A stretch of 64,000 nt of DNA from an uncultured Acidobacteriota bacterium (lineage in GTDB: Bacteria; Acidobacteriota; Blastocatellia; Pyrinomonadales; Pyrinomonadaceae): NCBI GenBank assembly GCA_937859595.1, contig CALMAH010000013.1:186001-250000 (forward strand), in the 5' to 3' direction. Numbering within the stretch: position 1 is the stretch's first letter; every line of letters starts with the position of its first letter. This document shows, one piece after another, positions 37,883 through 45,132 of this stretch. A model generated the notes under the pieces. The model did no database searches. It was not told the origin of the DNA and was given only the letters and a program-made list of their open reading frames with translations. The position numbers and the translations under genes were made by a program.

Positions 37883-38274
37883 TGGTCAGTTCGGGGAGGA
37901 TCGATCTTTCTAATGTATTTATAACCAGATATGTTCGCAGATAAGCAGGCCCAAGTCCAATTTAGGCCGTCCGGTTCCCGGCAGCCGGGGGGCGGAGAGG
38001 CCCGCGAAGTTTACGGCGGCGGCCACGGCCGGCCTCAGTGCGTGTTCAACGGTCCGCTCTTACGTTCACCCGGGCGTTCACCCATGCGTTCCCCCGGTGC
38101 GTGATCTCGGCGCACCCGGCACACGTATCGGTTCACCCAATGTGAGTTTTGGTTCACCCGATATCGAACTCATTGCTTTTGGCGGGACAAACGGGCTCGG
38201 CGGGCCGTCGGGAAGGCAAATTGCGGACGATCAGAGTGCCCGCCGCGGCATCGGTATGGTCGATTTCTGAGAGG
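37883..38274. other. Gene-free gap at the left edge of the restriction-modification island
   Basis: 392 bp, mostly G/C-rich, with no supported gene. It contains several GTTCACCC copies: three as part of a 12-bp tandem at 38062-38097 (the third with a C for A) and two more at 38131-38138 and 38152-38159. It lies between the acyl-CoA ligase start and the AT-rich restriction endonuclease gene, so one end of the island probably falls here. Confidence 0.5.
38062..38097. repeat. Three-copy 12-bp tandem repeat
   Basis: Three adjacent 12-mers (ACGTTCACCCGG, GCGTTCACCCAT, GCGTTCCCCCGG) differ at few positions. On the minus strand they would read Pro-Gly-Glu-Arg-like tetrads, but no credible gene supports this. 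GTTCACCC recurs twice more within 62 bp. Confidence 0.6.
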
Positions 38275-39597
38275 TTACGAGTTTTCTATCACTTCCTTGA
38301 TATACATTGAATTCAACCAGTAAGCCATCTTCTTTTCTTCACGACCGGATGGGGCCATCATTCGATCCGAGCTGTCTTTCGCTTTCGGTCTTACGTGGCA
38401 AATGCGAGCGTCCGATTCCTTAATGAAATCGGAATGATTCCCTTCCGTGATCTTCTTTTTTGTGTCTTCCCAAAACTTTCTAGCAACCTCTAGATCTTTG
38501 ACTGGCATTGCCCAAAAGAACACTTTCCTTAATCTAAGTTCCTCTTCTTGGTCTAAGCCAAAAACTACGAAAAAGAAACGTTTTGTCAGAGTTTCAAGCC
38601 AATACGAAGTCTCCCAAGTCTCGTTAACGATCTCCATAAACCTGATTTGTTTGAATGACATGCTTTCCTTGGGCCTATTATTCTTTTTCAATCTTATCGT
38701 TTTCAGTTCAATATCGGCCTTTTCGAATTCCGCAATCCGATCTTTTTGGACACCAAGGATTGACTTCGCGAGTAAATAATACTTGTGCTTCGAGTTGGGC
38801 AACGTGATGTGTAGTTCATGTTCGATCTCTTGAACTGTTTTGCCATAAAAGGGTGAAAATCGAGATTCAACAAGCTCTTCGAATGTCTCTCCATTACGAT
38901 ACTTTCTCGTATCTTTGACAACTAAATCAGATTGTCTTTGGAGACTGCCATCGATAATGTAGTTGAGATACTTCGACTTCAGCGAAAACGCCCTTTGTTT
39001 AGCTTTGCTGGTTGAATATGGCTGTGTTCTCATGGAGGACGCCGCTGTCGATCCTTTAGTGCACGCGGCTAGGTAAAGCGTGTCACCTTCGGACAAAAGA
39101 TGAGCCTTTCCCTCCCGGATCTTTGTCACAATTTTCTGCCAATCATCCCTGATGATCTTGAGATCCGCTTCTGGATACTTCCATAATCGGCAGATCTTGA
39201 AGATAAGATCGATGTCGATTTTAGAGGGATCATGGAGATAGAAGAGGAGGAGTAGAAGACCATTCTTGACCCAAAAACTGCTTTTCTCAAATGAGAATTT
39301 GCCCTCTTGATTGTAGTCAATTATGTTCAGGACTAGTCGCTCTTTCGAAACCAGTTTTCCTCTTACGAATTTAAGTGGAGAGGTTTTCAGCTCGACCCCA
39401 GCCTTTGGAAAATCTGGTTCGCTTTTCGAATTTGGTGAGTACCCAAAATAGAGTTCTTCAACAAGTTGACCTAGCTTCCCTTTTCCTTTAAATCTTCCCC
39501 CTATCGAAGACCCTGTTACCTCACGTAATGTTTTCCCAACGAGGCGCATGCCAAATTCCTCGATGGATTCCGGATCAGATTCGTCATAAGGCTTCAT
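38275..39597 (-). CDS. Sau3AI/MutH-family type II restriction endonuclease
   Basis: 440 residues. The catalytic segment is SEPDFPKAGVELKT: Asp62, Glu69, Lys71 fit the MutH/Sau3AI D-x6-ExK motif, after KGKLGQLVEELYFG, where Glu48/49 also matches. A second MutH-like copy in the C-terminal half retains EFEKADIELKT with the Asp changed to Glu; in Sau3AI the C-terminal domain is a non-catalytic effector. Sau3AI cuts GATC, so that target is inferred. The gene is visibly more AT-rich than the genes flanking the island, a sign of transfer. It is the last gene of the reverse vsr-C-M-R set, 16 bp after the methyltransferase. Confidence 0.87.
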   Translation of the reverse strand: MKPYDESDPESIEEFGMRLVGKTLREVTGSSIGGRFKGKGKLGQLVEELYFGYSPNSKSEPDFPKAGVELKTSPLKFVRGKLVSKERLVLNIIDYNQEGKFSFEKSSFWVKNGLLLLLFYLHDPSKIDIDLIFKICRLWKYPEADLKIIRDDWQKIVTKIREGKAHLLSEGDTLYLAACTKGSTAASSMRTQPYSTSKAKQRAFSLKSKYLNYIIDGSLQRQSDLVVKDTRKYRNGETFEELVESRFSPFYGKTVQEIEHELHITLPNSKHKYYLLAKSILGVQKDRIAEFEKADIELKTIRLKKNNRPKESMSFKQIRFMEIVNETWETSYWLETLTKRFFFVVFGLDQEEELRLRKVFFWAMPVKDLEVARKFWEDTKKKITEGNHSDFIKESDARICHVRPKAKDSSDRMMAPSGREEKKMAYWLNSMYIKEVIENS

Positions 39598-39613
39598 CTG
39601 TCTACTCCGCTCG

Positions 39614-40900
39614 TTAAAGGCGACTTACGAACTCTTCGCCAATTCGCGACACAATGCCGACGACTAGCGCATTTCCCATGAAAAAGGCGCGACGTATATC
39701 GGAAACTCCGGCCGTGTGGTTATCTGGGAACATGTTCAACCGTTCCAATTCGACCGGGGTAAGTCTGCGGAGCTGACCTTCCTTTGTCCTAATCACATGC
39801 TTGAATCGCGAAGGCGACGGACCGCCTTCTCCAGTGATAATCGTACGACTCGGTCGGTCAAGCGGGTCCGGAAACGGCAGAGGTCCTTCTGTGTATCTGT
39901 ATTCAAAACCGCTCGCTTTGTTCTTTCTTTGTTCATTCTTCGAACCCTTAAGGTATTCCCATTTTTCGACCGACTCGCTTGTCAGAAAATAGTCCTGGGG
40001 AACGGTGCCGTTCGTGAGTACAACGTCACCTAAAGTTCTTTGTTTGCCCTCGTAGTCTGCGAAAGTTTTCAACGTTGAAACCATCCTGTCGATCATCACC
40101 CCGCTGTTCTCGAAAGGTGAAGGGCGATCGATCGACTCGAAATAATCGGAGACACTGAAGAGAGCCATTTGCAAGGGCTCCCGCACTCGATTAAATGATT
40201 CTGAGATTTCATCTAGTTCGCCGTGGATAACAAACCCTTCGGAATGAGGATCATGTCGAACCGGAAACGCCTTCGCGAACAGGCCGGATCCTAATGTCCA
40301 ATCGGGCAGACTCTTCATCGATGCAATGTCTGCATAGATCGCTGTCGTTTTGTGATACGCCAGTATGAAGACCCGTCGGCGGCGCTGCGGCATTCCATAC
40401 TCTGCGGCGTTAATGACTCGCCATTCAACTGCGTAGCCCAGGTCTGACAAAGACGCGAGCATGATCGCAAAATCCCGACCACGTTGCTTGGCAGGTGATT
40501 TCAAAAGCCGATCCACATTCTCCAACAAGAGATATTTCGGTTTCTTGGCTTCGACGATACGGTATATCTCCCACCACAAAACGCCTTTCTTTCCGGTAAG
40601 TCCCTTGGCGTGGTTTAAAGTTTTTGCGACGGAGTAGTCCTGACAGGGGAATCCTCCGACTAGAAGTTCATGGTCTGGTATCTCTGAGGCCGGGATCTTG
40701 GTTATGTCTTTGTTGTGGTGTCCATCAGGGCCGAAATTCTTAACGTATATATCCGAAGCGTGTTGAACCTTTGTCGAGGGCTCCCATTGATTACTCCAAA
40801 TCACTTCAAAGCGCTCTGACGCACGTTCTAAACCCAATCTAAAGCCACCAACTCCAGCAAAGAGCTCTATAACTCTGATCTTTTCGTTTTTGATCGTCAT
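39614..40900 (-). CDS. DNA (cytosine-5-)-methyltransferase of the restriction-modification system
   Basis: 428 residues with the usual C5 motifs: I ELFAGVGGFRLGLE (12-25), IV GGFPCQDYS with catalytic Cys86, VI LLLENVDRLL with Glu127, VIII QRRRRVFILAY, and IX/X RRLTPVELERLNMFPDNH ... FFMGNALVVGIV. It methylates cytosine at the site cut by the adjacent endonuclease, likely GATC if Sau3AI-like, to protect host DNA. It overlaps the preceding HTH gene by 4 bp, so expression is coupled to the control protein. Confidence 0.93.
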   Translation of the reverse strand: MTIKNEKIRVIELFAGVGGFRLGLERASERFEVIWSNQWEPSTKVQHASDIYVKNFGPDGHHNKDITKIPASEIPDHELLVGGFPCQDYSVAKTLNHAKGLTGKKGVLWWEIYRIVEAKKPKYLLLENVDRLLKSPAKQRGRDFAIMLASLSDLGYAVEWRVINAAEYGMPQRRRRVFILAYHKTTAIYADIASMKSLPDWTLGSGLFAKAFPVRHDPHSEGFVIHGELDEISESFNRVREPLQMALFSVSDYFESIDRPSPFENSGVMIDRMVSTLKTFADYEGKQRTLGDVVLTNGTVPQDYFLTSESVEKWEYLKGSKNEQRKNKASGFEYRYTEGPLPFPDPLDRPSRTIITGEGGPSPSRFKHVIRTKEGQLRRLTPVELERLNMFPDNHTAGVSDIRRAFFMGNALVVGIVSRIGEEFVSRL

Positions 40901-41145
40901 TTGCCGTTAAGGACTTTGTCGATACGGGCGATAAAGCTTGCGAAGCCGACGTCGATCGCTGAGCAAAAGGCTCTAAGTTCAACAATGTCGATCCGGCGCT
41001 CACCGCGTTCCACTTTGCTGATGAAACTTTGAGTCTGTCCAAGTCGCTCAGCCAGCTCGGTTTGAGTCAAACCCTTTTCCTCGCGGGCGTTTCGGAGTTG
41101 TTCGAGGAAGAGGGAGTACTCTTTCGAATAAATTGATTTTTCCAT
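40897..41145 (-). CDS. HTH (XRE/C-protein type) controller of the restriction-modification system
   Basis: 82 residues, a helix-turn-helix of the Cro/C1 type: LRNAREEKGLTQTELAERLGQTQSFISKVERGERRIDIVELRAFCSAIDV. It has the size and position of R-M controller (C) proteins, which bind C-boxes to delay and tune endonuclease synthesis. A palindrome in its upstream region (41186-41206) fits its operator. The stop overlaps the methyltransferase start by 4 bp. Confidence 0.88.
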   Translation of the reverse strand: MEKSIYSKEYSLFLEQLRNAREEKGLTQTELAERLGQTQSFISKVERGERRIDIVELRAFCSAIDVGFASFIARIDKVLNGK

Positions 41146-41170
41146 TGGTGATTTTCATCCAGGGGCAAGG

Positions 41171-41206
41171 TATAGTCCGATTTCGAATAGTCCAAAACAG
41201 ACTATT
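41171..41206 (-). promoter_or_regulatory. C-box-like operator upstream of the HTH controller
   Basis: AATAGTC (41186-41192) and GACTATT (41200-41206) form a perfect 7-bp inverted repeat across a 7-bp spacer. A further half-site TATAGTC lies at 41171-41177, 15 bp from the first arm. C-protein operators of R-M systems typically hold GACT/AGTC half-sites like these. The array sits 26-61 bp upstream of the controller start, right for autoregulation of the C-M-R transcript. Confidence 0.65.
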
Positions 41207-41235
41207 TCGTCGACGTTCAGAATTGTCCTGGGAAT

Positions 41236-41697
41236 CTACGAGAGTGCTTTGGTGATGCGGGAAATGGTCGAAGCAAAACGCTTCTTCAATTCACATTCCC
41301 AAACGATAAAGACCTTCCAGCCCGATCGTTTTAGATCTGCTTTTTTTTGGGTATCGCGTTCGATGTTGCGGGCGAATTTGGCTTGCCAGAATTTGGTGTT
41401 GTGTTTTGGGAGCGGGTAATTGCATTTGGAGCAACGGTGCCAGTAGCAGCCGTGGACGAAGATGGCGATGCGCCTGCCGACGAAAGATATATCAGGGCGA
41501 ACCGACCGATCACGGACAGAATAGGGCGGGGAGGCAAGGCGTACCTTGAAATGGAGCCGGTAGCCACGGTGGCCGGAGTGCCAGATAGCCTTGCGAAGGA
41601 GCAGTTCGGGCTTTGTGTTCTTTGCCCGGTTGGCGGACATGACGCGGGAGACGGCCTCGCTCTTTGGCACCGGCGATCGCTTGTCACGGACGTACAC
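41236..41697 (-). CDS. vsr: Very-short-patch repair endonuclease (Vsr)
   Basis: 153 residues using the GTG at 41697, which gives the normal Vsr length; the frame runs upstream to an ATG at 41802, but the extra 35 residues come from a repeat and are unlike Vsr. Signature: MSANRAKNTKPELLLRKAIWHSGHRGYRLH, then RPDISFVGRRIAIFVHGCYWHRC with the catalytic Asp and the zinc/active-site His/Cys, and WECEL. Vsr nicks 5' of T in T:G mismatches left by deamination of 5-methylcytosine. Placed beside a C5 methyltransferase, it protects that system's sites from C-to-T loss. It is the first gene of the reverse vsr-C-M-R set. Confidence 0.92.
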   Translation of the reverse strand: MYVRDKRSPVPKSEAVSRVMSANRAKNTKPELLLRKAIWHSGHRGYRLHFKVRLASPPYSVRDRSVRPDISFVGRRIAIFVHGCYWHRCSKCNYPLPKHNTKFWQAKFARNIERDTQKKADLKRSGWKVFIVWECELKKRFASTISRITKALS

Positions 41698-41713
41698 GGG
41701 TCTAAATGATAGA

Positions 41714-41730
41714 TGATAGATGAGAAATGA
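41714..41730. repeat. Left copy of 17-bp direct repeat bracketing the RAYT/REP module
   Basis: TGATAGATGAGAAATGA is identical at 41714-41730 and 42575-42591; the flanks are also similar (CGGGTC and AAATGAT before both copies). It lies just upstream of the vsr start. It is A/T/G low-complexity sequence, so chance or a general local repeat remains possible. Confidence 0.65.
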
Positions 41731-41790
41731 TAAATGAGTCGGGAGGGAATTTTTGGATACCTTAACCCGATCTTGGCCACCGATGCTGCC

Positions 41791-41870
41791 GATATGCTTC
41801 ACCTTTCCGTGGCGTGAACGCCACGGTCGATGGTGTTAGAATATCCGCGTCGCGTCAGCGACGGTTGAAT
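41791..41870. repeat. REP-like unit upstream of the transposase gene
   Basis: A 20-bp palindrome (CCGTGGCGT / ACGCCACGG around GA, 41807-41826) and a second hairpin CGTCGC-GTCA-GCGACG (41848-41863). Positions 41791-41826 recur as a direct repeat at 42355-42390 (35 of 36 bases), and 41849-41870 recur as a perfect 22-bp inverted repeat at 42327-42348. Confidence 0.85.
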
Positions 41871-41873
41871 CGG

Positions 41874-42326
41874 ATGGCAAACACATATTCGCATTGCTAC
41901 AACCATATTGTTTTCAGCACAAAGAACCGTCAACCATTTATCACGCCTGATATCGAACAGAGGATCTGGGCATATATCGGCGGCATCGCCCGCAAGCACA
42001 AATTGACGGCGATGCAGGTGGGGGGCATGGAAGACCATTGTCACGCGCTGATCAGTTCCCCTCCCTCGATCGCACCAAGCCAAATAGCCCAATGGATCAA
42101 GGGCGATTCGTCATATTGGATACGGCGGGAATTTGCACACCTACGGGAATTTGCGTGGCAAGACGGCTACGGCGTGTTCTCGGTCTGTAAGTCGCACGCA
42201 GAGACGGTAGCGAATTACATTCGAGATCAACGGAACCATCACCAGAAGCGGACATTCGAGGAAGAATTTGTGTCGCTATTAGAGCTCCACGAGATCGATT
42301 ACGACGAACGGTATCTGTTCGGATAA
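41874..42326 (+). CDS. REP-associated tyrosine transposase (RAYT, IS200/IS605 TnpA family)
   Basis: 150 residues from the ATG at 41874 (MANTYSHCYNHIVFSTKNRQ). The HUH motif is EDHCHALIS (His55, His57), and the catalytic tyrosine is Tyr115 in VANYIRDQRNHH. Size and motifs fit the Y1 transposase superfamily; REP-like palindromes directly on both sides identify it as a RAYT. Such enzymes cut single-stranded DNA at REP hairpins and are thought to have been domesticated to spread or maintain them. The gene is complete, and both catalytic features are intact. Confidence 0.88.
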   Translation: MANTYSHCYNHIVFSTKNRQPFITPDIEQRIWAYIGGIARKHKLTAMQVGGMEDHCHALISSPPSIAPSQIAQWIKGDSSYWIRREFAHLREFAWQDGYGVFSVCKSHAETVANYIRDQRNHHQKRTFEEEFVSLLELHEIDYDERYLFG

Positions 42327-42552
42327 ATTCAACCGTCGCTGACGCGACTTGGGGGATATGCTTCACGTTTCCGTGGCGTGAACGCCACGGCTACATTCGG
42401 GATGTCGCTACGCGACGTGTGGGATATGGTTTGGGTTTCGGTGGCGTGAACGCCACGGCTACATTCGGGATGTCGCTACGCGACTTGGGGGATATGGTTT
42501 GGGTTTCGGTGGCGTGAACGCCACGGCTACATTCAGGATGTCGCTACGCGAC
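42327..42552. repeat. REP-like palindrome array, three 68-bp tandem units
   Basis: It opens right after the transposase stop with the 22-bp mirror of the upstream sequence (42327-42348). Then GTGGCGT-GA-ACGCCAC occurs at 42373, 42441 and 42509, exactly 68 bp apart, each followed by GTCGC-TAC-GCGAC (42404-42416, 42472-42484, 42540-42552). The units are near-identical, so they arose by recent tandem duplication. They would form strong hairpins in single-stranded DNA or RNA. The gap to the lpxK stop (42553-42628) has only GATGAGAAATGAG-type low-complexity repeats. Confidence 0.88.
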
Positions 42553-42574
42553 GGACGCGGGTCAAAATGATAAT

Positions 42575-42591
42575 TGATAGATGAGAAATGA
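42575..42591. repeat. Right copy of 17-bp direct repeat bracketing the RAYT/REP module
   Basis: Identical to 41714-41730 and followed by more TGAGAAA-like copies up to 42626, next to the lpxK stop. See the left copy. Confidence 0.65.
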
Positions 42592-42628
42592 GAAATGTTC
42601 GGTGAGAAATGAGAGATGAGAGATCAGC

Positions 42629-43723
42629 CTAAGTGGTGATGAGGGTGCGGAAGGCGGCGGCATCGGGGCCGTGGGGCGAGGGGTTGAAGACGGTGGAGGC
42701 GAGGGCGACGAGGCAGGGTGCACCGAGGGTATAGGGGTCGAGCTTGACGGCGTCTTTGGCGGTGGTGACGAGCGTGGCGGCACTTTCGGAAGCCAGGCCG
42801 CGGAGGCGGGAAAGATCGGCGGGGGTGTAGCGATGATGATCGGGGAACGTGACGGTCTCCACAATGTTGCAGCCCCGAAGCCGAAGCCCGGCAAAGAAAT
42901 TTTCAGGCTTGGCGAGGCCGCAAAATGCGACAAACCGGACCGCATCGCTCCCGGTGGCTGCGGACGGCGGGAGTTCGGGGGCTGCGGGACCGGCCGCGGA
43001 CAGATATGTGCCGAGATCGGCCATGCGGGTGATGGTGGCAGAAGCGAAAAATATGGGGGCGGCGGGGTTGTATTCGCGGAGACGGGCGGCGATGGACTCG
43101 GTATCAGGGGAGAGTTCGGTCCGTGTGATCACGAATACGTCAGCACGCCGAAGTCCGCGAAGAGGCTCGCGAAGACGGCCGGCGGGCAGCAGGCGTTCGC
43201 CGCCAAAGGGGTCGGTGGTGTCAATGCAGACGATGTCCAGATCGCGGCGGGCACGGCGATGCTGGAAGCCATCATCGAGGACAAAGGCCGTTATGCCAAA
43301 TGCATCTTTCGCCCATCGTGCGGCGGCCACGCGGTCGGGGTCGGCCAGAACGTATGCCTTTCCGATCAGCCGCCTGGCAAGCTCGACGGGTTCGTCGCCT
43401 CCGGTCGCGGCATCGGCGAGGAGGGCGTTGCGGTCAGAAACGAGGACGCGGCGTTTCGCGTTCTCGCGGCCATAGCCACGGGTCAGAATGCAGACATCTT
43501 CGCCGCTGTCGGCAAGCATTTCGGCAACGGCGGCCACAAGCGGGGTCTTGCCCGTGCCGCCTGTGGTGATGTTGCCAATGCTGACGGTGCGGGCACCGAG
43601 ATGATGCGTTCGGAGCCAGCTGCGTTCGTAGAGCGAATTTCGGACGCCGACGCCGAGGCCGTAGAGCATGCCAAAGGGGATGAGCAATGTGCCCGTATCC
43701 ATAAACCACACAGTATAGACCAT
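42629..43723 (-). CDS. lpxK: Tetraacyldisaccharide 4'-kinase
   Basis: 364 residues from the ATG at 43723; an ATG at 43702 (MDTGTLLIPFGMLYGL) is a good alternative. The P-loop GNITTGGTGKTPLVAAVAEML is the LpxK signature; CILTRGYGRENAKRRVLVSDR and AFVLDDGFQHRRARRDLDIVCID follow. LpxK phosphorylates the disaccharide precursor of lipid A at the inner membrane, so the organism makes lipid A. Third-position G/C is very high here, producing long false frames on the other strand. Confidence 0.93.
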   Translation of the reverse strand: MVYTVWFMDTGTLLIPFGMLYGLGVGVRNSLYERSWLRTHHLGARTVSIGNITTGGTGKTPLVAAVAEMLADSGEDVCILTRGYGRENAKRRVLVSDRNALLADAATGGDEPVELARRLIGKAYVLADPDRVAAARWAKDAFGITAFVLDDGFQHRRARRDLDIVCIDTTDPFGGERLLPAGRLREPLRGLRRADVFVITRTELSPDTESIAARLREYNPAAPIFFASATITRMADLGTYLSAAGPAAPELPPSAATGSDAVRFVAFCGLAKPENFFAGLRLRGCNIVETVTFPDHHRYTPADLSRLRGLASESAATLVTTAKDAVKLDPYTLGAPCLVALASTVFNPSPHGPDAAAFRTLITT

Positions 43724-43761
43724 TTGCGGACGCCAAGTAAGGCAGATCCGGTGGTTTGAGG

Positions 43762-44337
43762 TCAGTTCACGGAGAGGCTGAGAAAATTGCGGAGCAGAGC
43801 TTTGCCGTGTTCGGTTAGGATCGATTCGGGGTGAAACTGGACGCCCTCGAGCGGCAGTTCGCGGTGACGCATCGCCATGATCAGGCCATCGGGGGATGTG
43901 GCCGAGACCTCGAGACAGTCTGGCAAAGTTTCGCGTTCGACAACAAGCGAATGGTAACGGCCGGCGGGAAAGCCACCGGGGATGCCGGCGAAGATGGTGC
44001 GGCCATCGTGGCTTACGGTGACGGGCTTGCCGTGAACCGGTAAGGGCGCGCGAACCACCCGGCCCCCAAAATGCTGCCCGAGGGCCTGATGGCCGAGACA
44101 GACGCCGAGTATAGGCACACGGCCCGCAAAGCGGCCTATAACCTCCAGCGAAATGCCTGCGTCATCTGGTGTCCCGGGGCCGGGCGAGATCAAAATGCGT
44201 GTAGGTTTTATGTGGTTCTCAACGTCGTCCGGCGTGACCTCGTCATTACGGACGATCTTCATATCCGCACCCATCTCGCCAAGGTACTGAACGAGGTTGT
44301 AGGTAAACGAATCGTAATTGTCTATTACAAGCAGCAT
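43762..44337 (-). CDS. trpG: Anthranilate/aminodeoxychorismate synthase glutaminase subunit
   Basis: 191 residues, a class I glutamine amidotransferase: LVIDNYDSFTYNLVQYLGEMGA, LISPGPGTPDDAG, catalytic cysteine in GVCLGHQALGQHFGG, and the His/Glu pair in GVQFHPESILTEHG. It supplies ammonia for anthranilate (tryptophan) or p-aminobenzoate (folate) synthesis; many bacteria use one protein for both, and no TrpE/PabB is in view to decide. It begins 6 bp after the SDR gene stop, and lpxK follows after 38 bp. Confidence 0.93.
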   Translation of the reverse strand: MLLVIDNYDSFTYNLVQYLGEMGADMKIVRNDEVTPDDVENHIKPTRILISPGPGTPDDAGISLEVIGRFAGRVPILGVCLGHQALGQHFGGRVVRAPLPVHGKPVTVSHDGRTIFAGIPGGFPAGRYHSLVVERETLPDCLEVSATSPDGLIMAMRHRELPLEGVQFHPESILTEHGKALLRNFLSLSVN

Positions 44338-44343
44338 GTCCGA

Positions 44344-45129
44344 TCAGGCAAGGCTGGTGCCGAGCAGCCATTGGCCGCCATCGACCACAAGCGTAACGCC
44401 ATTTACATAGGATGCCGCATCTGAGGTCAGGAACAGTGCGGCATTTTCTATGTCCCTTATCCTGCCAAAGCGTCCCAGCGGTATCTTCTTTGTTATCTTG
44501 TCTTTGAGAGCTTCGGGAAGCAGGCGTTTCATGCCCTCGGTGTCTTCAATGGGTCCGGGGGCAATGCCGTTTACGCGGATACCATGACGGCCCCATTCGA
44601 CCGAGAGATTGCGGGTGATGGCGTCAACGCCGGCCTTTGCCGCCGAAACATGGATCTGCAAAGGGGTGGCGAGATAGTGCAGCGTGGCGGAGATGTTCAG
44701 GATCTGCCCTTGTGACTTTTTCAGTTCTTCAAAGGCCGCTCGGCAGACGTTGAATGTACCTTTTGTATCGATATCGACGACCGTTCCAAAGCCGTTCGCA
44801 GACAGTTGATCGGCGGCACATAGAAAGTTTCCGGCTGCGCCATTTACGACAATATCTATCTTGCCGAAATGCTCTGCCGTTTTGGCTATGGCATTTTCGA
44901 CCGCAGCATAGTCGCGGACATCCGCAGCCACGGCAAAACACTTGCCGCCTTGCTGCTCGATCATCGCTTTCATTGCGGCAAGATTCTCTTCTTTGCGGCT
45001 GGTGATAGCGACCTTTGCCCCGTGTTCCGCCATCGCACGAGCGACACCGCCGGTGATGCCCGTTCCGCCTCCCGTTACAAACGCGACCTTACCCTGTAAA
45101 ATGTCCTTAGAAAATATACTTTCGTCCAT
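44344..45129 (-). CDS. SDR oxidoreductase, 2,4-dienoyl-CoA reductase-like
   Basis: 261 residues. The cofactor motif TGGGTGITGGVARAMAEHG is followed by VNGAAGNFLCAADQLSANGFGTVVDIDTKGTFNVC and APGPIEDTEGMKRL. The normal SDR Tyr-x3-Lys is replaced: the segment HVSAAKAGVDA keeps Lys but has no Tyr four residues before, as in mammalian/mycobacterial dienoyl-CoA reductases. It probably uses NADPH to reduce 2,4-dienoyl-CoA during degradation of unsaturated fatty acids. It is divergent from the next gene, with just 3 bp between the starts. Confidence 0.87.
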   Translation of the reverse strand: MDESIFSKDILQGKVAFVTGGGTGITGGVARAMAEHGAKVAITSRKEENLAAMKAMIEQQGGKCFAVAADVRDYAAVENAIAKTAEHFGKIDIVVNGAAGNFLCAADQLSANGFGTVVDIDTKGTFNVCRAAFEELKKSQGQILNISATLHYLATPLQIHVSAAKAGVDAITRNLSVEWGRHGIRVNGIAPGPIEDTEGMKRLLPEALKDKITKKIPLGRFGRIRDIENAALFLTSDAASYVNGVTLVVDGGQWLLGTSLA

Positions 45130-45132
45130 ATT

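Larger units (their letters stand above)
41714..42591 (+). mobile_element. REP/RAYT module (transposase gene plus REP-like palindromes)
   Basis: Between two 17-bp direct repeats lie a REP-like set (41791-41870), a Y1 transposase gene (41874-42326), and a mirrored and tandemly repeated REP set (42327-42552). This is the composition of a REPtron: a RAYT with its cognate palindromes. Whether the direct repeats are the real ends is inference. Confidence 0.6.

Noticed and set aside
41698..41802. N-terminal extension of vsr to an ATG at 41802
   Set aside because: The extra residues derive from the low-complexity repeat and REP region; the GTG at 41697 gives normal Vsr length.
42327..42552. Possible CRISPR array
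   Set aside because: Intervals between the palindromes are also repeated; these are tandem REP units, not spacers.
42671..43759. Long forward frame opposite lpxK
   Set aside because: Antisense to a well-supported gene; it arises from very high third-position G/C.
44344..45129. Missing catalytic Tyr of the SDR as a sign of inactivation
   Set aside because: Dienoyl-CoA reductases of this type lack that Tyr, so it is a family trait.
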